From assembly GCA_013365325.1 (NCBI GenBank), contig JABVXV010000529.1, positions 1 through 30,146 on the forward strand: a stretch of DNA of 30,146 bases, written 5' to 3'. This DNA is from Dipetalonema caudispina (taxonomy: Eukaryota > Nematoda > Chromadorea > Rhabditida > Onchocercidae). This document shows, piece by piece, positions 21,673-30,146 of the stretch. The position numbers and the translations under genes were made by a program. Below the pieces are notes generated by a model. That model worked only from the letters and a program-made list of their open reading frames with translations, did no database searches and was not told the origin of the DNA. The stretch's first letter is position 1, and every line of letters starts with the position of its first letter.

Positions 21673-24600
21673 ATGAATGAAAAGAGTAAGAGTACTGGCA
21701 TAATGTCAAGGACGATTGTGGAATATCCAAAACCTTTATCGAGTATGTCACATTTACGGAATGGATTCATCGAAGAGGATAGCGATGATGAATTATTCGA
21801 TTGTTGCAATTATCTAAGAACAAGGTTAGATTTAATTAAAATTCACTTTAATCGAATAATGAAAAGCTTAGTTTTATTTAAAAGAAACGAATTCATCAAA
21901 TTGGAGCTACGAGTATTCAGCTTTTTGCTTTATATCTTAACAAATATTTTAAATACTTGTTTAAAAAATTACTAAGCTTAATTTACAGAAAAGTCAATTT
22001 TGTTCATTTCTTGTGCTATCGAAAGCGTTGTTAATGCTCTTTCATAGATTCCTATCTTCTTTCCTTCTATCTCATTCTATTCTTACTAACGTATGCTTTC
22101 TCTTGTGATTTGATCTTCTAAAAACTTTAATTTTAATCGATAAAGCTGCGATGTATATGTCATCCAAGATATTTTTTGCTTAGTTTTTCTACATCAAATT
22201 ATGCAAGCCTATGATGACAAATATTCATTCAGTGGGAGTAACCATTTCTACGATATTCACTGTGCATCATATCGGTACCGCTAAAAGTCCTTTTCATCGT
22301 GATCTTTTACACTTGACTGTTACAGCAGTTATATCAATATCATTCAAAGTCTACTTCGTTATAATCGCCATTACTGGCTAAGAACTACGCGTTACATTAA
22401 GCAGGAAGAATTGATATAATTTCGTATTCCCAATCTGTGATGATGGTGAAAATTGGTCTGTTTGATTCATCTGTCTGCTTTGTTCATTCAAACAAATGCT
22501 CGTCGATTAATGTTTGAAATGCCTTTAATGGTGGTGTTTTGAACTATTCGACGGAAATTTTCGAGCTCTTAAACATTTGTTATTAATTCCCGTTCTCAAT
22601 ATGCTTCATTCTGATCATCTTATCCACACTATATTTTCATCGTATTTTAACTTAATTGCAGTAGTGAAATATAAAATGTCTTCTAAATACGTATTCATTC
22701 CATTATTTAATCTAAGTAGCATAGAGTATTAGTGTTAAAGGCTTCCGTTTAATATAACAGATGGTAAGAATGGTTTTTCAGTGTGCTTATATAGAGAGCA
22801 ATCATATAAGCTACGATTTTCATGTTTTCGTTTAATACTCATGTCGGTTCAAGAAAATGGCATTTAAATACAGTCGATATCATTTTATTTCTTAAACATA
22901 ATACATCCATTCTTCTAATATAACTTTTAACCACCATTTAATTATATTGTACATCTCGTCTCCAATGTATTGTTTTAGCTGACTCGTCTTTTACTTTCAT
23001 GTTTTAGTTCTACCAAGCTAATGAACTAGAAAATGGCCAATACATGATTCCATTGTTTTCTTTTTTTTTTTTATTATTATATTTTTCATCCTTATTTCAG
23101 TCCTGGTAATCTTGGACCTTGTACTGTTCGCTTATTTTTCTGTTCAAAACCGGGTCGTATTATGGCTTTCCTTTTTTCATTTCTGACATTATATTTGATA
23201 TATTCAAGTAAGTTAATTTTTTTAAAAAATAACTAATTTTGAGGAAATATTTTGCTTATTTTAAATCTTTTAGGATCTAAATAATGCACTATTGATATCT
23301 GATTCTCTGGTTTTGCTTGGTTATTTATTCCTTTCTTTTTTTTGCTTTTGATTTTTCTTCTGCTTCGATTCGCTTAAACTTAAAGAATAATACGGATTTT
23401 TAATCTGCTGAAACATCAATTGTTTCTTACTGCTGGCAATTTTTCGAATATTACAGATTGGAGTAGCGATGCAATCGTGCAAACAGATGTAACCCCAACA
23501 ATAACTCCGACTAATCATTCACGGTTAGCGAAATCCTTGGTTTCTAGCTAAGTTTTGTATGTATTATCATGTTGTAGTCACATTGCTTGCCAAACGTTTC
23601 AAGCCTATCTATTTCTGGGCTCCATTCTTGAATTTATAATCACTTTGGAGTAAAATTGCCACCAGCCATTCATTCGACAGTGAATGTTCTTAGTTGTAAA
23701 CTAACATATAGCACTGTTATCTCGACTTACTTCAAATGTTATGTTATACTGTTTTTAACATGAACGAATTTATGATTCTTGGAATGTTTGAGGCTGATTT
23801 AGGGTGCAGAAGATTTTGCTAAATTTATGTAAAGCTTATGCGGAACAGAAGGTGAGCGGTGATTTGTGCAACCGTTTATGTTACCACAAAAAATGGAGTA
23901 TTTTGAATGTTTATGAAGGAAATAAAATTGTTATCACGATCAAGGATGGTGGACAGGAGGTTATACTCAAAAGTCAGCATTTATATATTGATGAATTTGA
24001 ACATTTGGATCCGCGGGTTAATGAAGACCTGTTTTTTGATGCCGTGAGTTTTTCATTTAATTTTTTTTGAATTAATTTGAAAATTTTCAGCAATGGAAAA
24101 ACTTTCCACTGCTGAAAATTTGGTTGGTCTATTCTTTAGGAAATACTTCGTATTAGTAAATTCAAACTCTTGAAATATCCAAAAAACGGGAGTTAAAGGT
24201 GAATAAATCAATGTTTCAGTAACTAATAACGTGTTTAAATCGGTGCGTTATTTACGAAATTATGAAGAGTATAAGTGAATCAAGCATTTTCGAAAGAGCA
24301 ATTGATAAACGCGAAATACTAAAATCAAACCCAGGGTAGATACATGTGTGGGGAGATATGGATAATCGTAAATCAGTGTAGTACTCACTGAAATCGTGTT
24401 TTGGAGCATTTTCATCTCAATCATATTTCTATTTTCATTTATATTATGCACTCGTTCCATATCTTAATTGTTTGCTTCCAGATCCTTGGTATAGTTAATT
24501 ATAACCTAAGATTAGGTTGGCCCTCACATTATAAACATCATCTGATTGAAACCCTGTGGCCAATGTATGTTCGCAAAGCACGTGATTTGTTGTCTGAGGC

Positions 24601-26811
24601 CGATCGTCGAAGTTTATGGGCACTTCTTTCACAGGATGAATATGTTACTTTCCGGATTCTACCCCTTACGCGTGTTACACCGAAGGTAGAACGAATTCAT
24701 TTCATGCAAAGTTTTATTTAAAACAGATTTTTTTACTGAAGATTTTTGATTTTCAATATCTGACGAGTTTTTTTAAATTAGAATTACTACTTCACTTTAC
24801 TTTTTTTTACTTATTGAGGGAATTTGTTTTTAGCAAAATATTGGAGACAAGAGGAATATTTGAAATATGAGTTTTTCCAGAAATTAATTAGCTAGACGTG
24901 AAAAGAAATCTTAAATTTTTACAGTAGATTATTAAAGATGCATACTCTAGATCATTGGCACATGTGGACATTTCTACCAGGTAGAAACGTTGGTTCCATT
25001 CCATATGAAAGGTTATTATATGAATTTGAAAGCTAAAATATTATTCCATCTAATGGGAACTCTGAAACTGTTCGATGAATTTTTGAACGAACCATTACAG
25101 TGGTGTGATATAAAATTTGATAATCTCGGGCTTGCTGCTGATTATCCGAAAAGGTTAGTTCATGTCCAGGAAATTTTCAGTTTCCATCAATATTCTATGA
25201 AATTTTATGCATGCTACTGCAATATTTTTCTAGGAAAAATGCGTAGTTCCACTTACTGAGCCTTTCTCAAATCTTTTGCGTTCGAAAAAATTTAGATCTT
25301 CATATTTCTGTTTAACGCAGCTAGGAGAGATAAATAGATCTGTATTTTCTAATCTTCCTCTTTTAGTAGTATCTAATTATTCTAATTTTCATTTAAGACG
25401 TGAAATTAAAAAATTGGAAGTCGAGATCTAAACTCAAAATAGCGAACTACATTTTGGTACTTCTATCCTATTATTCATATTCATTAAAGAAATTCACTAA
25501 TGATCATATAGATTCATGGTAATGGACGCAGATATGCTGTATACTAAGTCACGTCTGAAAGCCATATTAACTAACCGAATGTGTAAGCAGGATATGGAGT
25601 GTCATTATTTCGACTGTCATGCTAAATGCAATAATGAAACCGGATTCTGTACTGATCGAACAAATAGTAATTTAGAAGTATGTTTTCATATATAACCATT
25701 TGTTTTTCTGCGCTTAGTTATTTTTTCTTTTCTTATCGAAAAATTGGATAAATAAAGTCACATTGTGCTGTGAGGAGGTAAAGATATATTCTGAAATTCA
25801 GCCCCATTTCGGAAAGTCATGCAGACTTCCTTTATCATTTTAAATACTGTTGGTCAGTGTGATGAGTTGCGGAGTAGATAGAATGTTGAAGGACCATGCT
25901 GTTTTTAATAAATTAAATAAAAAACAGTTATCTTCTCTGAGATGGATCTATGATCTAGCTCTTGATTGCTCTTTTAATTCATTACCTCTTGTTTTTTACT
26001 CGGCTAATTTATTATTTTTAATTGACCTTTTAAACATAGCAAATTTAGCAAAGTCGTGGTTTTTGACGGGAATTTATAACTGATAATCAGCCTCTTCAAG
26101 CCTTTATGCAGAATACGATAGCTGACTTCAAATTCAAAATAGAAAAAAGTAAAAGAAACAACCGTCATCCCCTACCAGGTTGTAAAAAGCAAAAGAAGCA
26201 GCCTTTTTTGAAGGATAATCCACCCATTGCTGTAACATTTGCACTAGAACTTTTCCCAAACAAAAGGAGCAAATCATTTTGAGATATATCTAATTTTACT
26301 GTAAAAAAGGATGGCTTGGAAAAGAAAGATGAGAATTGGAGAGAGACAAAACCACAATAAAGCTGCTTATCTTTGTTTATTGTTTTCGCCCTTGGAACAT
26401 TTTCCTCCCGCACATTATCATCGTGCATCCTAAAGAAAGGTCCTACTTCAACTATCAATATCGAATAATATAAATTTAATTTTGATTTTATGAGTAATTT
26501 TCAAGTGCTTGCTTTTTTATACTTCAGTATGCTGTCGTACACGTTGAAAGATATCCGTTCTTTCTTATCCACAAGGGTAAATTAAAGAAGCTATCAATGG
26601 AAAGCGGAGTCAGCCAACAGATTAATGTAATTAAAACAAAACTAAGAAATTTTCACAGGTATTTTGCGATAAGCTCATTTATCAGTTGTATGGTAAATTT
26701 TGGACAAAATCGAATCGGTACCTGGCCGCATGCCGTGATACGTCGATGACATTTGAGCAACGAATCGCTGCTTTACGATTGTTGTGGTCGTGGAATTTTT
26801 CTGATGTGTAA
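21673..26811 (+). CDS. DIPK1: FAM69/DIPK1-family ER protein-kinase-like protein, 8 exons, complete
   Basis: Exons: 21673-21824, 23101-23207, 23457-23523, 23803-24043, 24482-24685, 24951-25153, 25512-25677, 26659-26811. They total 1293 nt, 430 aa, close to human DIPK1A/B (~430). It reads as a type II membrane protein: acidic cytosolic N-terminus (EEDSDDELFD), a short membrane segment at ~71-86 (MAFLFSFLTLYLIYS), then a luminal Cys-rich domain with glycosylation sequons NWS (87), NHS (106) and NET. Matches to the family include VSGDLCNRLC, RSLWALLSQDEYV, VTPKIIGTCGHFYQVE, then a kinase core with WCDIKFDNLGLAADY (D310, N315) and VMDADM (D330 or D332), followed by the Cys-rich block CKQDMECHYFDCHAKCNNET. 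The EF-hand calcium loop that vertebrate members carry before the WALL segment is absent. Family members sit in the ER or secretory path; activity and substrates are poorly known. A likely ATTAAA poly(A) signal is at 26844. Exon 1 is the least certain part: its donor phase fits, but N-terminal similarity is nil; Met at 21703 is an alternative start. Confidence 0.92.
24081..24121. repeat. 19-bp hairpin with 3-nt loop in DIPK1 intron 4
   Basis: The arms 24081-24099 (AAATTTTCAGCAATGGAAA) and 24103-24121 (TTTCCACTGCTGAAAATTT) are complementary at 18 of 19 positions around an AAC loop. The single mismatch is A-C on the plus strand and would be a U-G wobble in a minus-strand transcript. It begins 38 bp after the exon 4 donor. 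Confidence 0.95.
25850..26278 (+). other. Two consecutive overlapping open frames inside the last DIPK1 intron
   Basis: The 981-bp intron 25678-26658 contains an open frame of 77 codons (25850-26083, including LKDHAVFNKLNKKQLSSLRW) and, in another frame and overlapping its end, an open stretch up to 26278 that includes NQPLQAFMQNTIADF and KDNPPIAVTFALELFPNKR. GC content is above that of neighbouring introns. I do not recognise either peptide. The arrangement could be a frameshifted relic of an inserted element or nested gene, or chance open frames. Confidence 0.2.
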
Positions 26812-28768
26812 TTTGCTGCTTGTCATGGTTAGTCATGCATTTGATTAAATTTCTTAAATTGTTAACAGATTGATACATATTACCATTTTTCTTGCGTCTC
26901 CGAACTATACATAAAAGTTCTTTGGCTAAATTTCAAATTCAGGGTTTTTTTCTTTAGAAATACAAAATGTTAAGATTTTCTCTGATGCCTTTAACTTTCA
27001 CTGTTTCTGTTATATTTCTACGTTTCGCTGAAAATGTTCGTGGAATTGTATCCTGAATAACATAGTAACTAAAAATTTTCCATTGACTAGAGTTTTTTTA
27101 CTCTCTGCTTTTTACTTTTTAATTTCTTTTTATCTAATTTTTACTGCTTATTCATGTTGATACTCTTTTGATGTACTGATATTATATCATATTGTTTTTG
27201 CTTTCTACAATGATTGAAGATTAAAAGAGTTTCAATGATTGTCTTTATTGAACTCCTTTAATATCTTCAATTATTATAGGTCATACGATAGTTTTTTGCT
27301 TGGGTTTCGTTTTTCAGAATGTTTTTCTTCTGCACTTAGAATAAGCAAATTCCAAATTGGCTCGATATCATTCTACATTTTGATTAATTAACCTTTCAAT
27401 GCTCTCAGATATAAAAATCTGATCGGAAGAAGAACGAATTTTGGATTCTATTTGAAAAAGCATGCGCAACCAGCAGTCTAACTGAACCGTTGTTGAAATT
27501 GCTATTGCTAGATTGAAAAAGTGCACTCTTTTTGATTTTTTTCCTGCGTTATTCTAAATATTCCTTTAGTTTAATTTTTTGAAAATAGTTTATGTATTCT
27601 AACTTAGACTAATCGGAGAAGTTCTCAGAAGACCAGGAAATTAATTTTAACTTGTAGGCATTAATTGTAATCGTTTTTGTTTTTTTCTGACCAATGTTGT
27701 GATTGTACTGCCTTTCATGTGATATGTTTATAACAGAATAGTTTCGGAAATATTCAGTAAAATACCATGTTTAATAGTCAATACAGTGTTTTCACAGCAT
27801 TATTTCCTTGATACCTGGAAAGTCTTCACATTTAACGGTCAATACTCCAATTTTCATCCACATTTACCAACGTTTTCATGCTTGAAAAGAACTTTTAGCT
27901 AATATCATCAAATGTCGTACCTTTTCCATGGTGTTCTTAGAATGTTTAGTCTTTGAAGGTATGTTTGTATGAGACCGGATAAACTGGCTTATGCTGTAAG
28001 TTCAGAAATATAAGAAAAAAAATCAATTTTTTAGGTTCATTGTAACATATTTTTGTCAATTGAATTCCTATCAAAGGAAGTAACTGCAACTGGCAAATTT
28101 TTTTTGTCAGTGATGTATTGTTTATATGAGGTAAACAAAATTGGAAATATTTATGCTTAGAAATGAAGTTTTCATTAAGAATTGGTGATATCATTTGAAT
28201 ATTTTGATAAAAATATTTTCATTTAGAAATTTCGATAATTACCAAACAATCAGTATAAAAAAATAACGAAAAAGAGCAAATAGTAGAGGGAATCGAGGAA
28301 TTAAATAGCAAAAAATAGTAGCAATAAATAGCAAACAATAGCAAAATATTTTTATGATTAAAGTTATTTCCCTTAACTTTAATTTCAGAAATAAATTTAA
28401 ACTATTTCTCAAATTATCTTTCTTTTTTTCACTTCTTTCCAGCAAACATTTGATGCGCACATTTATTGAAAAAATGTAATCAACGATAATAGAAATCAAT
28501 TTTCATTCCTTCCAATGCAAACAACAACAAAAAAAGAAAGGATATTAATGATTGAAAATTCGTAAAATTTTTGTAGAATTTTTGCACAATATGAAAATGC
28601 TTCATTTTTTTCCCATCAATTGTTTATTTTATGCAAATAAAAATATGAAGCGCTAAATAAACATGAAAAGAATGACCTGACTGAAAACATTTTTTAATTT
28701 GATACCAAAACAAATTAAGCCATTTTTACTTCATGTACGTTTACTGATAGCTGTCATAAATTTTAGAT
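26812..28768. other. Gene-poor spacer downstream of DIPK1
   Basis: About 2 kb with no exon I can support on either strand. The left end holds the DIPK1 3' UTR. Open frames are short, Phe/Ile/Leu/Lys-rich and consistent with chance in AT-rich DNA. A short AATAGCAA-type repeat lies at 28303-28347. Confidence 0.55.
28303..28347. repeat. Short degenerate AATAGCAA-type tandem repeat
   Basis: The motif AATAGCA recurs four times at spacings of about 8-17 bases (AAATAGCAAAAAATAGTAGC, then AATAAATAGCAAACAATAGC). This is low-complexity sequence in the spacer with no visible function. Confidence 0.75.
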
Positions 28769-29880
28769 ATGGTATGGTTTCCGAGCATCATGCTAACTTC
28801 TATTATCTCCAAGTATGAAATAGCATTCTCTCTTACAAGTTTATTCGATTCATTTTCAGTTTGGAAATTTACAAAATTCAAAAAAGTAATAGTCAAGTTT
28901 TAATTCAACCCTATTTTTGATTATGTTTAATAGAAGTTTGAAGAAATACATTCAAATGAAATTAGAAAAACGCAAAAATATTGGAATACTGAATGATAAT
29001 GAAAGCTGTCAAGTATGTGTTCATGTAACTTTTCGGAAAATAATTTTGGATACTATCGATCGGAGGGTAGGATCTAATAAACAAAACAATAAAAAGTCAA
29101 AAATTCCCAATAAGTTTTCAGCAATTCCTCGAGAAGAAAATTTTCAACAAACAACTACACGAAAAATATCCAACCAATCATGTAACATTTGCAAACATAT
29201 AAAAGTATCACACTAAGTGTGATATATTTAGTCGTGAATAAAAGAATGTAAGCATATAAAATCGATATCTTGAAATTTCTTTAATATTAAAAAAATTAAA
29301 ATAAAACTATGAGTATATTGTTAATGTTATTGAAGATGAAATTTTCGTCTTCCTCATTCATTATCTTCATTGGAACTAATAGTAGCTTCTATATTAGTAT
29401 CTTCTTTTTGTGCATTTTTCTAACAAATCAAATATTTTTTACAATTCTGCAATTTGAAGCAACGCTTAATAAATTAAATTTAATCTTTATTTCTTTTTTC
29501 ATTCATTTCTCAAACTTGCCATCATTACAACACGTTTTAAGGCTTCCTCAAAGAGAACAAGAAGGATTTTATTGTCCTCATTCTCATTTATAATTAAAAT
29601 CATTCATATCAACTATTGTGAAATACAATAAAAATGAAATGTCTAACCGTAGCATAATGATACGACATAAGGTGCAATAAGCAAATAGAACAATACATTA
29701 TTTTGATTCGAAACAATTTAGATGAACCGGAAAAGTGTAGTTGTCGAAAACAACAAAATTGAACAAGGCTATAGCAATAACGGTTCGTTTAACTTATATA
29801 CAACTCCTGCATCTATTCAAAATTCGAATAAAGATTTGATTTCAAATCGAAGAAGTGGTAGAATGAATGAATTTCCATAA
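28769..29880 (+). CDS. Candidate orphan gene with paired CxxCxH motifs (speculative model)
   Basis: The core is an uninterrupted frame from 28917 to 29216, Lys/Arg/Asn-rich, with two matching motifs: S-C-Q-V-C-V-H near residue 30 and S-C-N-I-C-K-H near residue 88. A phase-consistent three-exon model is possible: 28769-28812 (MVWFPSIMLTSIIS start), 28934-29204, and 29722-29880 (includes YSNNGSFNLYTTPASIQNSN), 157 aa in total. Both introns have GT-AG ends and phases that fit, but each fit has a one-in-three chance of arising at random. I recognise no family. The paired Cys/His motifs could bind zinc. Two further open stretches follow at 29880-30103 in shifted frames, so the gene could extend or be decayed. 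Confidence 0.2.
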
Positions 29881-30146
29881 CTGATAGTAATACAACAAGA
29901 AGAAATATCCAGAACAAACTAATTGATTGTGATTTTGAAATGTATTGTTATCACCCATATCATCTGATTCTTACAATTCTCCCGAGACATCAGAGCTCTG
30001 CAACAATGGATTGATTAAAGTGAGTAATCAAAAACAAAGCAGAAACAAAATAAGACGACTCATCGCTCAATTGCACAATCACCAATCAAGATATTGTTGA
30101 TCAATTCTACTTTCTTCACAGCTATCGTGAATATTTTATACTTTTC

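Noticed and set aside
26165..26458. Minus-strand 97-codon open frame in the last DIPK1 intron
   Set aside because: It is Phe/Ser-rich and overlaps the plus-strand open stretch; no acceptor or family signal supports it.
29309..29593. Plus-strand 94-codon hydrophobic open frame
   Set aside because: It is a Phe/Ile/Ser-rich reading typical of T-rich sequence, and lies where both alternative gene models place intron or antisense sequence.
1..30146. CRISPR arrays, bacterial operons, tRNA or rRNA genes, intact transposons
   Set aside because: The intron-rich animal genes exclude a prokaryotic origin. Reading by eye, I found no cloverleaf with A/B boxes, no rRNA-like block and no terminal repeats flanking an intact transposase or reverse transcriptase.

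Overview
This is a eukaryotic, strongly AT-rich window. Its protein-coding genes are split into many short exons by GT-AG introns with the compact pyrimidine-AG acceptors (TTTTCAG, TTTTTAG) typical of nematodes. Low GC, introns mostly of 100-1000 bp, tri-nucleotide and A/T tracts, and animal genes diverged from their vertebrate counterparts all suggest a parasitic nematode. A clade III (filarial/spirurid) worm is my best guess, but this is an inference from style and not from a species-specific marker.

Layout. (1) 1-147: (ATT)n microsatellite at the window edge. (2) 299-10706, minus: 23 exons I could join in frame, encoding the first ~1111 residues of a BIG3/ARFGEF3-type Sec7-family protein; the 3' part runs off the left edge. 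(3) 11624-18791, minus: a complete 15-exon class III phosphatidylinositol 3-kinase (Vps34), 852 aa. (4) 19979-20812, minus: a complete 3-exon MEAF6/Eaf6 homologue, 136 aa. (5) 21673-26811, plus: a complete 8-exon FAM69/DIPK1-type ER kinase-like protein, 430 aa. (6) 26812-28768: gene-poor spacer. (7) 28769-30146: weak evidence for an orphan gene with paired CxxCxH motifs.

The three minus-strand genes (MEAF6 > vps-34 > BIG3) run head to tail with gaps of ~0.9-1.2 kb, and each has a splice-acceptor-like AG 19-26 nt before its ATG, as expected for spliced-leader trans-splicing; they may share a polycistronic transcript. MEAF6 and DIPK1 are divergent across an 860-bp spacer that must hold both promoters. 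Functionally the genes are a membrane-trafficking lipid kinase, a Golgi/vesicle Sec7 relative, a histone-acetyltransferase subunit and a secretory-pathway kinase-like protein, so no single pathway ties them together.

Unusual points: a BIG3 protein whose Sec7 region lacks the catalytic glutamate motif; an exon-like fragment in a vps-34 intron that resembles the preceding exon but ends in a stop; a 19-bp hairpin with a 3-nt loop and a perfect 20-bp palindrome in introns; a 27-bp tandem array in BIG3 intron 1; and loss of the EF-hand loop in the DIPK1 protein. I saw no tRNA, rRNA, CRISPR array or intact transposon.
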